A stretch of 47,013 nt of DNA from an uncultured Rhizobiaceae group bacterium (lineage in GTDB: Bacteria > Pseudomonadota > Alphaproteobacteria > Rhizobiales > Rhizobiaceae). The notes beneath the pieces are model-generated. The model saw only the letters and a program-made list of their open reading frames with translations. It had not been told where the DNA came from and searched no databases. Positions 26,998-35,077 of the stretch are shown here, one piece after another (the first letter of the stretch is position 1; every line of letters starts with the position of its first letter). Location of the stretch: NCBI GenBank assembly GCA_938044775.1, contig CALIOE010000111.1, forward strand, positions 1-47,013, written 5' to 3'. Made by a program: the position numbers and the translations under genes.

Positions 26998-28349
26998 GCC
27001 ATGCGGACACAACGGCACAGGAGACGGTGCATTCAGGCGGCGGACGCGCCGGAGGTCTGTTCGCAGTATTGGCCGGCGCTGCTGCGGTGGCTCTGTTCGT
27101 CTGGTATGCCGTGACCAGTCCGCCGAACCTTGATCGTTCGGTCATTGGTATGAACGGCTTTGTCTCTTTTGCTCACTCAAAGGGACAAGACATTCAGGTT
27201 TACCTCGGTCAGCGTCCGCTGGTTCGGGAGAAGGTGGGGCTGCGGGTTTTGCCGCTTTACACGCCGCAGTTCAATTTGTCTCCGCAGCGTGAAAAGGCCG
27301 GTTCCGACGAGGAAAAGCAGGTCTTACGGCGTATGGACCGCGCGGTGTTTGATCAAAAAATCAGCGCCATTCCGACACTTGTCGTGCTGCCCAAATGGAG
27401 GAACGGGGCGATTCTGCTGGAGCGGTTGCACCCAAAGTTGCTTGTTGATCTCAAGAGCCAGATATTCGCGAGTGGAACAATGCTCGCCCGGGGCGAAGCC
27501 GAGTTTGAGAATCTCAGGCTACTAAACCGTGACGATCAGCGACTGCCAAACATCACCAGTGTCCCGGCAATGCTCTATCTGGCGCAGACTATGACGCTAC
27601 CGAAAGGCGCCAAGGCGGCGTGCAATCCCGTCCTCGAGTCTGGTCATCGGGTGTTGCTGGCACAATGCAATAGGACGAAGGACGGAACAGTCTACTGGGT
27701 TTTGTCTGATCCCGACCTGCTCAACAATCATGGCGCAGGTATTGGAGAGAATTTTGCAAGCGGCCTCGCATTGGTGCAATCGCTTGCCGGGGGAAAGCGT
27801 GTCATTGTCGATCAGACAGACAGGTTTCATGGCAATGAGGAACAGCAGCGTCGCGACTCGCGTGGACGAACGCTGGCAGAGCTTTCGCGGTTCTTTTTGT
27901 ATCCATTCACCTATATCTGGCTGGCATTTCTGATTTTGACCTTCTTCGCCCTCTGGCATGCCGCCCGGCGATCCGGGCCGATCGACGATGGAGAGGTGGA
28001 AAACGAGGTTACAGCTTCGAAAGCGACCGCCATTGACGCCAATATTGGTATCCTGCGGGCAGCAGGCAATGAGACAGCTCTGGCTAAAAAACACATGCAG
28101 CAACGCCTCGACGACCTGGGAGCAGACTTGCTGGGAACCAATCGAAGCCGTGGCGACGCCGGAATTCGGCAGTTAGTGCAGGCTATCGAGCGACGAACCC
28201 CGGACCTGTCGCGACGGCTGGAGCAATCGACAAAACTTCTGGATCGGGGCGCCGAGGGTTCGTCCCTCTTCAAGGCTCTGAATGAATTTGAACATGTATT
28301 GAAAGAGGTACGAAATGCATTTGGACGATCTGCAAGCCCTCGCCGGTAG
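26994..28349 (+). CDS. DUF4350 domain membrane protein
   Basis: A 451-residue protein with an N-terminal TM helix (about 22-42, LFAVLAGAAAVALFVWYAV), a large extracytoplasmic domain of DUF4350 type (about 43-310), a second TM helix near residues 305-325 (YPFTYIWLAFLILTFFALW) and a cytoplasmic helical tail of about 120 residues with many charged residues. DUF4350 proteins regularly accompany MoxR and DUF58; the fold is thought to be related to glutamine-amidotransferase-like domains, but no catalytic residues can be claimed here. It overlaps the previous gene by ATGA. Its last 35 bases overlap moxR in another frame. Confidence 0.8.
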   Translation: MSHADTTAQETVHSGGGRAGGLFAVLAGAAAVALFVWYAVTSPPNLDRSVIGMNGFVSFAHSKGQDIQVYLGQRPLVREKVGLRVLPLYTPQFNLSPQREKAGSDEEKQVLRRMDRAVFDQKISAIPTLVVLPKWRNGAILLERLHPKLLVDLKSQIFASGTMLARGEAEFENLRLLNRDDQRLPNITSVPAMLYLAQTMTLPKGAKAACNPVLESGHRVLLAQCNRTKDGTVYWVLSDPDLLNNHGAGIGENFASGLALVQSLAGGKRVIVDQTDRFHGNEEQQRRDSRGRTLAELSRFFLYPFTYIWLAFLILTFFALWHAARRSGPIDDGEVENEVTASKATAIDANIGILRAAGNETALAKKHMQQRLDDLGADLLGTNRSRGDAGIRQLVQAIERRTPDLSRRLEQSTKLLDRGAEGSSLFKALNEFEHVLKEVRNAFGRSASPRR

Positions 28350-29271
28350 CATACGCGCCGGGATCGCCAAGGCTGTTCACGGACAAGACGATATCATTGA
28401 ATTGCTGTTGGTGAGCCTGTTCGCGCGCGGTCACTGCCTGCTCGAAGGTCCGCCGGGTACCGCCAAAACTCTGCTCGCACAAAGCATGGCGTCAGTGCTC
28501 GATATCGACTTTGGCCGGATCCAGTTTACTCCCGATCTCATGCCAGGTGACGTCCTGGGGGCCAACATCTTTGATTTCAACGCGTCAAAATTCAATCTCA
28601 TCAAAGGACCGGTCTTTACCGACATCTTGCTGACTGACGAAATCAACCGTGCTCCGCCGAAAACACAGGCTGCCCTGCTCCAGGTTATGAATGAACGAGT
28701 CGTGACCATTGACGGAACAGATCACTCTGTGGGCGATTTGTTCTTCGTTGTCGCGACACAAAACCCGATTGAACACCAGGGAACCTATCCGCTGCCCGAG
28801 GCACAGCTCGACCGATTTCTGTTCAAACTGGTTCTCGATTTTCCCGACCGTGACGCGGAACTTGAAATTATGCGGCGGCATGCGGCACAGGGTCTGGATC
28901 ACAATGCCAGGCATGCCGAATTGGTTGCCGTTGCTGATCCCGATGCAATCAGGGCCGGCCAGAAGCTCATTGACGAAATCAGGCTGGATGAAAAGATTCT
29001 CTCCTACGTGGTCGACCTGGTTCGCAAAACCCGCTCAGACAGTTCAATAAGCCATGGCGGATCGACCAGAGCTGCGGATGCCCTGTGTGGTGCCATCAGG
29101 GCAGCCGCGGCCCTTGATGGCCGCCAATATGCTCTTCCCGACGATGTGAAGCGGTTGTTCAAGCCGGCTATGCGGCATCGCATCGTTATCAGCCCGTCAG
29201 CTGAAATCGAAGGCCGCACGGCCGACGAAGTGCTGGATCAGATCATCAACCAGGTCGAGGCGCCACGCTAG
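28315..29271 (+). CDS. MoxR family AAA+ ATPase
   Basis: MoxR AAA+ proteins act as chaperones that mature or activate partner proteins, often together with VWA or DUF58 proteins. 318 residues: Walker A GPPGTAKT at 45-52, Walker B LLTDEINRAPPKTQ with Asp108 and Glu109, sensor 1 in VVATQNPIEHQGTYPLPEAQ, and the arginine of LDRFLFK. The C-terminal lid domain contains STRAADALCGAIRAAAALDGR. The ATG at 28315 has a good AGAGG site, inside the 3' end of the DUF4350 gene. It is the only ATPase in this operon, so it is the likely energy source for whatever the membrane proteins do. Confidence 0.95.
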   Translation: MHLDDLQALAGSIRAGIAKAVHGQDDIIELLLVSLFARGHCLLEGPPGTAKTLLAQSMASVLDIDFGRIQFTPDLMPGDVLGANIFDFNASKFNLIKGPVFTDILLTDEINRAPPKTQAALLQVMNERVVTIDGTDHSVGDLFFVVATQNPIEHQGTYPLPEAQLDRFLFKLVLDFPDRDAELEIMRRHAAQGLDHNARHAELVAVADPDAIRAGQKLIDEIRLDEKILSYVVDLVRKTRSDSSISHGGSTRAADALCGAIRAAAALDGRQYALPDDVKRLFKPAMRHRIVISPSAEIEGRTADEVLDQIINQVEAPR

Positions 29272-29293
29272 CAGCGCAGGATAAGGAGAGCAG

Positions 29294-30610
29294 ATGCGAC
29301 CGTCGCGCCGCTATTTGTGGCTTTGCTTTGCGGGTCTGGGGCTGGCGACGTTGGCTGTCGTTGTGCCCGTCATTCCGGCAGACTGGGCGCTGATTTTTAT
29401 CGGCCTGTTGATAGCTCTGTTGTTGATCGACTGGCTGATCTCCACCGGTCCCCGCGCTCTCGCTTTCTCTGCGCAAAGCGAATCGGAAGTGTTTGTCGGT
29501 GAAGATGTCACTCTGCTCATATCCGTCGCGCCGGTGAGCGAAAACGACCGTCTGCCGGCCACGGCATTGAGTGGAAGGATCGATCTTCCCGAAGGTCTTG
29601 GCGGTCGCAGTGAGTTTCCGCTCCATCGGGTCGGGCACACGTGCGAAGCACGGGTGGCGCTGCGGGCGCGACGTCGGGGAATTTGGCAGGTCACCAATGT
29701 GTGGCTGTCGTGGGGCAGCCGTCTTGGCTTGATTGAGTTTATTTCCGTTCGCGCTGTCGATTGCCGGATTTCAGTCGTACCCAATATCCGCTCCATCACA
29801 TCGGGCCAGATCGATCTGGAAATGCGATCGTCGGTCTATGGCATGAAGGACACTTCGATGCGCGGTGAAGGGTCAGACTTTCACCAGCTCAACGAATACG
29901 TCCAGGGAATGGATCCGCGCGCAATTGACTGGAAACACTCCGCCCGACATCACAAACTGGTCGCCAAGGAAATGCGCGCAGAGCGCAACCACCAGATCAT
30001 AATGGCGATGGACAATGGCCATCTTATGCGAGAGACGGTCGAAGGAATTCCGAAAATCGACCACAAGATCAACGCAGCTCTGGCCCTTGCCTGGGCAGGG
30101 GTGCAAGGTGGCGATCTGGTGGGGCTTTTTGCATTTGACGCGCAGCCACGGCTTTATGCGCCGCCTCAGGGTGGTCGGCTGGCCTTTGGCCGGTTGCGCA
30201 GCCAGATGGCCGAGCTTGAGTACAAGACCGTTGAGACAAACCACACGCTGGCCCTTTCAAGTCTGCATCAAAGGCTATCCAGGCGGAGTTTGATCATTGT
30301 GTTCTCGGATTTTGTCGACCCACTCTCTGCAGAGCTTCTGGTCGAGCATATGGCCATTCTCAACCGTCATCATGTCGTGATCTTCGTATCGCTGCGCGAC
30401 CCGCTGCTGCAAAAGCTGACCATGGAGGCTCCAGGCAACATGGACGATATCGCACGCTCAGTTTCGGCGGCAACCATGCTGGATGAGCGGCGTAGGGTGA
30501 TGGACCGTATGGCCGCCATGGGCGTCTATGTCATCGAGGCCAATCCCGGCAATGTCACACCGCGGTTGCTCAGCACCTATCTCGATATCAAGGCGCGAGA
30601 AGTCATATGA
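29294..30610 (+). CDS. DUF58 domain protein (MoxR partner)
   Basis: A 438-residue protein with two N-terminal TM helices (about 8-26 and 31-50), a beta-rich middle region, and the DUF58 core GEGSDFHQLNEYVQGMDPRAIDWKHSAR followed by a VWA-like C-terminal domain (IIMAMDNGHLM and LIIVFSDFVDP). The first VWA motif here is DNG rather than DxSxS, so classical metal-ion-dependent adhesion is doubtful. DUF58 proteins are almost always next to MoxR and are taken as its partners. There is a strong AAGGAGAG site upstream. The stop overlaps the SpoIIM-like gene by ATGA. Confidence 0.9.
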   Translation: MRPSRRYLWLCFAGLGLATLAVVVPVIPADWALIFIGLLIALLLIDWLISTGPRALAFSAQSESEVFVGEDVTLLISVAPVSENDRLPATALSGRIDLPEGLGGRSEFPLHRVGHTCEARVALRARRRGIWQVTNVWLSWGSRLGLIEFISVRAVDCRISVVPNIRSITSGQIDLEMRSSVYGMKDTSMRGEGSDFHQLNEYVQGMDPRAIDWKHSARHHKLVAKEMRAERNHQIIMAMDNGHLMRETVEGIPKIDHKINAALALAWAGVQGGDLVGLFAFDAQPRLYAPPQGGRLAFGRLRSQMAELEYKTVETNHTLALSSLHQRLSRRSLIIVFSDFVDPLSAELLVEHMAILNRHHVVIFVSLRDPLLQKLTMEAPGNMDDIARSVSAATMLDERRRVMDRMAAMGVYVIEANPGNVTPRLLSTYLDIKAREVI

Positions 30611-31635
30611 ACAAATCACGGACCGCATCAGATCTCATGCGCTCCAGCCGGTTTCGTCGGGAGCGTGAGGATGATTGGGCGCGATTGGCCGTTTTGACAT
30701 CGCAGGTTGAAAAAAGCGGCCTCGCTAGTCTTACCTTCGAAGAGAGCCAGGCGTTGGCAACACTTTACCGCCAGGCCATGAATTCTCTCTCGCTGGCCCG
30801 CGAAATCTCTCTCGACCAGGCATTACTCAACTATCTGGAGAGCCTGTGCACACGTGCCTATCTGACTGTTTATGCACCACGGGAATCGATAATCGGCGTT
30901 ACCGCTCGCTTCTTTCGATCCAGCGCTCCCCAGGCAGTACGCCGGTCCTGGCTGATGATTCTAGTTGCTGCACTGTTGATGGCAGCAGGCGGCGTGAGTG
31001 CGTTTCTGCTCATGCAATCCGACACGAACTGGTACTACGCTTTCGTGCCTTCCGGTCTTTCCGGCGGCCGTGGTCCGGAAGCCAGCGCTGATTTTCTGCG
31101 TCAGGTCCTGCAGGAAGAAAACAAAGCAGGAGCGGGGTCCCTCGCTGCCTTTTCCACCTCGTTGTTTGCCCACAATACCCAGGTTTCGATATTTTCCTTT
31201 GCGCTCGGGATCATTGCCTGCGTACCCAGTGGGTTTCTCATGTTCTACAATGGGGGCGTGCTCGGAGCGTTCTTTGCGGTACACGACGCTAAGGGACTGG
31301 CGTGGGAGCTGTTTGGCTGGCTGTCAATTCACGGCGTCACCGAGCTGACAGCTATTATCATGGCCGCTGCGGGCGGATTTCGCCTGGGAGTGGCCTTTCT
31401 TTTTCCCGGCAACGTCACCCGCGCAAAGGCTCTGCGTGACGCGGGCCGTGATGCCGTCAAGCTTGCTATTCTGGCAGCGATCATGCTGGTCGTGGCCGGA
31501 TTGCTTGAGGGATTTGGGCGTCAGCTGATAACGGATTTCACGGCTCGCGTAGCTATTGGCTGGGGAATCGGCGCCCTCTGGTTGGCATGGTTTCTGTTTG
31601 GTGGTCGCCGCAATTCGCGAGCAGACCTCGAATGA
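30607..31635 (+). CDS. Stage II sporulation protein M-like (SpoIIM/DUF95) membrane protein
   Basis: A 342-residue polytopic membrane protein with a cytoplasmic N-terminal helical region (about 1-115, EESQALATLYRQAMNSL) and about five to six TM helices. NTQVSIFSFALGIIACVPSGFLMFYNGG followed by LSIHGVTELTAIIMAAAGGF is the SpoIIM/DUF95 signature, with a conserved HG-E motif. In Bacillus, SpoIIM works in peptidoglycan remodelling at engulfment; this organism is not expected to sporulate, so the name marks family only. It overlaps genes on both sides by ATGA, so it is made together with DUF58 and the RDD protein. Confidence 0.88.
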   Translation: MNKSRTASDLMRSSRFRREREDDWARLAVLTSQVEKSGLASLTFEESQALATLYRQAMNSLSLAREISLDQALLNYLESLCTRAYLTVYAPRESIIGVTARFFRSSAPQAVRRSWLMILVAALLMAAGGVSAFLLMQSDTNWYYAFVPSGLSGGRGPEASADFLRQVLQEENKAGAGSLAAFSTSLFAHNTQVSIFSFALGIIACVPSGFLMFYNGGVLGAFFAVHDAKGLAWELFGWLSIHGVTELTAIIMAAAGGFRLGVAFLFPGNVTRAKALRDAGRDAVKLAILAAIMLVVAGLLEGFGRQLITDFTARVAIGWGIGALWLAWFLFGGRRNSRADLE

Positions 31636-32606
31636 GGGTGCCGTTTCGGAAAAGCAGCCACGTCGACCGTCAGCGAAAGGCGCTCGAGAAGGCGCGCAGG
31701 CTGTCGTCGCGAACCGGCCGTTCTCTGAGGCTGATGCCGCCCGAGGGTGTTCCGATTGACCTGAGGCTTGCGTCCCTCTCCCAGCGCTTTGGGGCGCAAT
31801 TGACTGATTTCGCTGTAACGCTGTTTCTCGCAATTATCATTGTCATGCTTTTTGCCTACGCGCTTGGAAGCTTTGGCCCCTTGTTGCGTGTCATTGCAGC
31901 CCTGACTTTCTTCTTCATACGTGTGCCTTACTACGTGGCGACAGAGCTTGCGTGGAACGGCCGGACGCTTGCTAAGCGCTGGCTTGGAATGCGGGTCGTC
32001 TCGGTGAACGGCAGAAGCCTGTCGCCGCACCAGGTTGTGGTGCGCAACATAATGAAGGAGGTCGAGTTCTTTGCGCCTCTTACCTATCTGATCGCAGGTG
32101 GAAGCATTCACTGGTCGCTGACACTGTTCGCCCTGCTTTGGATCATTGTCCTGCTGATTGTTCCCTGGCGCAGCAAGCGCAATCAACGCATCGGCGATAT
32201 CATCGCCAATACGGCTGTTATTCTTGATCCGAAACCGGTGCTCATGCCAGATCTTGCCAATTCATCCGCTGCTGCTGTCAGTCCCGGACAGGCGCAACTT
32301 CCCCTGAAGTTTTCCTTCACGACAGAGCAACTCGATCACTATGGGCGGCTTGAATTGCAGGTTCTTGAAAAGGTGTTGCGAGCACCGGTCAACTCGTCGG
32401 CGTCGTCAAAAACCAAACAGGAGGCCTACATGGCCGACATCGTCGTGCGCATTAGCCAGAAGATCGCCTACACAGACCATGTCAGGCCTTCCGAACACCG
32501 CGACTTTCTCAGTGCTTTTTACAAAGCTCAACGTGAATATCTGGAAAGCAGAAAACTCTTCGGCGACACTCGCGAAGACAAGTTTTTCCGTGAAAAAGGG
32601 ATCTGA
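31632..32606 (+). CDS. RDD family membrane protein with long C-terminal tail
   Basis: The ATG at 31632 (overlapping the SpoIIM stop as ATGA) is chosen over an upstream in-frame start. The 324-residue product has a basic N-terminus, then an RDD domain: RFGAQLTDFAVTLFLAIIIV (the R...D of the family), a second TM, KRWLGMRVVSVNGRSLSPHQ, and RSKRNQRIGDIIANTAVI after the third hydrophobic region. A soluble C-terminal extension of about 115 residues (from about 210) is rich in charged residues and not part of the usual RDD domain. RDD proteins are of uncertain function; some are reported as antiporters. The role here is probably tied to MoxR/DUF58. Confidence 0.85.
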   Translation: MRVPFRKSSHVDRQRKALEKARRLSSRTGRSLRLMPPEGVPIDLRLASLSQRFGAQLTDFAVTLFLAIIIVMLFAYALGSFGPLLRVIAALTFFFIRVPYYVATELAWNGRTLAKRWLGMRVVSVNGRSLSPHQVVVRNIMKEVEFFAPLTYLIAGGSIHWSLTLFALLWIIVLLIVPWRSKRNQRIGDIIANTAVILDPKPVLMPDLANSSAAAVSPGQAQLPLKFSFTTEQLDHYGRLELQVLEKVLRAPVNSSASSKTKQEAYMADIVVRISQKIAYTDHVRPSEHRDFLSAFYKAQREYLESRKLFGDTREDKFFREKGI

Positions 32607-32635
32607 ACATTGCGCAAACGCGGGAGACTGAGAAG

Positions 32636-33508
32636 ATGACTGACAGCAATGCTTCGGGGCTGCGACAAAGTTTCGGCGTGCTCAGGGTCTTCGGCGATTC
32701 ATCGACCTACTTTTTTCGTGGTTTCGTACTGTTCGTAGGCACCGCTGTTTTGGGTCAGATTCTGATCGTCCTATCGACGGTTGGAATGGGATTTACTGGC
32801 CTGGGCGCGCTCACCAGCCTGGGAATTGATCGTGGACCTGTCACCAGCCCGGTGCTCGTTGCGGTTTATGCTGCTCTATTGATGACAATCTATTCCATGG
32901 TCGGAGCGATCATTGCGCTCGGTGCGGTTGACATGAAGCAAGGTAACAGACCGAATTTCTTGCGCTACGTGACGACGGCCATCCGCAGTGCACCATACAT
33001 ACTGGGTTGCGCTGTGCTGATGGCCATTCTGTTTTTCGTAGCGATTGCACTGGCCAGCATGGCCATCGGACTTGTAGTCCAGGCCATACCGCTGACCGCA
33101 TTTATTCTCATTCCGGCGGTTTTCGTGCTGGTGATCTATTTGTTCGCCATGCTTTCCGTTGCCAATCCATCCATCGTGATCGAAGGGACCGGGTTCTCGG
33201 CAATCGCGCGCAGTTTGGCGCTCACCCGAAACTATCGTTGGGCGATTGTCGGCGTTTTCATGATTACAGCAGCAATTCTCGTCCTGGCCTCCATCATTTT
33301 CGGGGCACTTGTTGCTTTGAGCTTCGCCAGTGGTGTGAGCGCAGGTGAAAATTTCGGTCTTATTTTCTTCGGCACGCAAGTCTTCAATGTCGTCTTTGGG
33401 GGTGTGCTCACCGGATTCATGGGTGTGCTGGTAGCGCATGTTTTTATGCGGCTTAAGGAAATCAAGGAGGGCTATGGATTTGAGAATGTCGGCAGCATCT
33501 TCGACTGA
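32636..33508 (+). CDS. Polytopic membrane protein, last gene of the MoxR operon
   Basis: 290 residues with about six TM helices (near 27-47, 77-97, 120-145, 150-175, 200-227 and 240-265). The pattern resembles the membrane domain that precedes some glycerophosphodiester phosphodiesterases (for example SVANPSIVIEGTGFSAIARSLALTRNYRW), but there is no catalytic phosphodiesterase domain. I cannot assign a function. It starts 29 bases after the RDD gene with a GGGAG site, so it is likely in the same transcript. It converges on the sensor kinase gene with 14 bases between stops, where a CCGCG-TAA-CGCGG hairpin lies. Confidence 0.7.
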   Translation: MTDSNASGLRQSFGVLRVFGDSSTYFFRGFVLFVGTAVLGQILIVLSTVGMGFTGLGALTSLGIDRGPVTSPVLVAVYAALLMTIYSMVGAIIALGAVDMKQGNRPNFLRYVTTAIRSAPYILGCAVLMAILFFVAIALASMAIGLVVQAIPLTAFILIPAVFVLVIYLFAMLSVANPSIVIEGTGFSAIARSLALTRNYRWAIVGVFMITAAILVLASIIFGALVALSFASGVSAGENFGLIFFGTQVFNVVFGGVLTGFMGVLVAHVFMRLKEIKEGYGFENVGSIFD

Positions 33509-33522
33509 CCCGCGTAACGCGG

Positions 33523-35034
33523 TCAGGCCACTCTTTTGGGCTTTGGATGCAGTGAGCTGACGCTTGCCGATGACGGCAGCTCAATTTGAAAGTGAGCGCC
33601 CGGGACATCACTGTCCAGCAGCTCGATTTTGCCGTGATGGGCCCGAATGATTTCTGCTGCAATGGCCAGACCCAACCCGGTTCCGCCTTTGCGCCCTGAT
33701 TTCTGAAACGCGGAGAAGAGGTCGTCCTGGCGATCAGGCGGAAAGCCCGGCCCGGTATCTGAGATAATGATTCTGCTGCCGTTGCCGTTTTTTTGTGCGG
33801 TAACCGTCAACCGCTTGACCAGGCGGTCGTCACTGCTTTCCTCGGTCATGATTTGTACGGAGTTTCGGCATAGGTTCATGATTGCGCGGAAAAGCTGATC
33901 TGCGTCCGCCTGCACTTCGAAATCTGTCGGCACTTTGTTTTCCCAGCTGACGGTGTTCTCAAGATCCAGAGCCAGGGCTTCAGCCACGTCTTCCAGAAGA
34001 CGGTGCAGCCGGACAACGCTCTTTGATGTGATGTCCTCGCCCGCCTTGCCGTAGGCAAGCACCGAGCGCGTGTAATCGACAGCCCGGTCGATGGTCTTGA
34101 TGAGCCGCGGCGCAAGGCGCTGGGCCGTCGGATCGGACAGAGTTGTAAGCCGGTCGGAAAAAAGCGAGGCGGATGCCAGAATGTTTCGCAGGTCGTGGTT
34201 CACTTTCGACACAGCAAGACCGAGATTTGCCAGACTGCGTTGTTGCGAAAGCGTTCCACGCAACTGGCTTTGCATGGCGTTGAGTTGTTCTTCGGCTACA
34301 CCGATCTCATCACGCCGGCCAGAAAGCTTCATCACATGGCTGTCGTCGTCGGGCTTTCGGGCAAAGGCGAGCATGGATCCCGTCAATCGCTGCATAGGCC
34401 TGATCAGCAGCCAGCGCAGCGTCAGAAATACGGCCAGAGCAGTGACAAGCGAAATGCCGAGGGAAATTAACAGCACATTGCGGGCATAACTGAGCATGGC
34501 GTCCCGCAACGGTGTGTCATCCATCACCAGTTCCAATACCCCGTTGCGTTGTTCCATGGGACCAAATACGCGGATCAACCGGTCACCGCCATTGATCAGT
34601 GTGTCAAAGGCTTCTGCAATGGATCCGACCGCTTCCACTCGACCCGGCATTGTCAGCTGAACATGGCGCTTCACCTCACCGGGCATGCTCTTGGTCGCCA
34701 GCACGTGACTAACGCCGTCACGACGTACAACGATCATGTCGGTCTGTGTCAACGACAGCAACTGGACACGTATGTCGTCGGGAACATTTTCTGGATCGAG
34801 CTTTTCGAGGGCCAGACTTGCCGCTTCACCTGTGTTGAAATGTCGCGCCAGCCAGGTGAGGCGGTAGTTCGCCACCGACGGCACAAAGACGAGAATTTCG
34901 GTCAGCATGACGACCACGACCGTCAACAGCAGCAGTTTTCCTGAAAGGCCGCGCGGAACCACCCGTCGCCACAGACCGCCGCTCTTAGCGGCGGGAGCCT
35001 GGGTTTCCAGATCTGGGAGTTGGTCTTCGCTCAA
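33523..35034 (-). CDS. Orphan HAMP-domain sensor histidine kinase
   Basis: An inner-membrane sensor kinase of 503 residues from TTG at 35034, which has GGAG seven bases upstream; the frame is open further into the upstream gene but no better start is visible. A short cytoplasmic N-terminus is followed by TM1 near 32-52 (KLLLLTVVVVMLTEILVFV), a periplasmic domain of about 130 residues, TM2 near 185-210, HAMP, an H-box VSKVNHDLRN with His280, and an ATPase domain with NLCRNSVQ, DTGPGFPPD and GGTGLGL. All catalytic motifs are intact. No response regulator gene is adjacent. It follows the oxidoreductase gene by 43 bases on the same strand, so they may be cotranscribed. Confidence 0.88.
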   Translation of the reverse strand: MSEDQLPDLETQAPAAKSGGLWRRVVPRGLSGKLLLLTVVVVMLTEILVFVPSVANYRLTWLARHFNTGEAASLALEKLDPENVPDDIRVQLLSLTQTDMIVVRRDGVSHVLATKSMPGEVKRHVQLTMPGRVEAVGSIAEAFDTLINGGDRLIRVFGPMEQRNGVLELVMDDTPLRDAMLSYARNVLLISLGISLVTALAVFLTLRWLLIRPMQRLTGSMLAFARKPDDDSHVMKLSGRRDEIGVAEEQLNAMQSQLRGTLSQQRSLANLGLAVSKVNHDLRNILASASLFSDRLTTLSDPTAQRLAPRLIKTIDRAVDYTRSVLAYGKAGEDITSKSVVRLHRLLEDVAEALALDLENTVSWENKVPTDFEVQADADQLFRAIMNLCRNSVQIMTEESSDDRLVKRLTVTAQKNGNGSRIIISDTGPGFPPDRQDDLFSAFQKSGRKGGTGLGLAIAAEIIRAHHGKIELLDSDVPGAHFQIELPSSASVSSLHPKPKRVA

Positions 35035-35077
35035 GAGGCGCTCCGGTAAAACACACTGTTGTGATGCAATGTAAGGT

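Noticed and set aside
30607-31635. SpoIIM-like gene as evidence of sporulation
   Set aside because: The family is widespread in non-sporulating bacteria beside MoxR/DUF58 genes, and no other sporulation gene is present.
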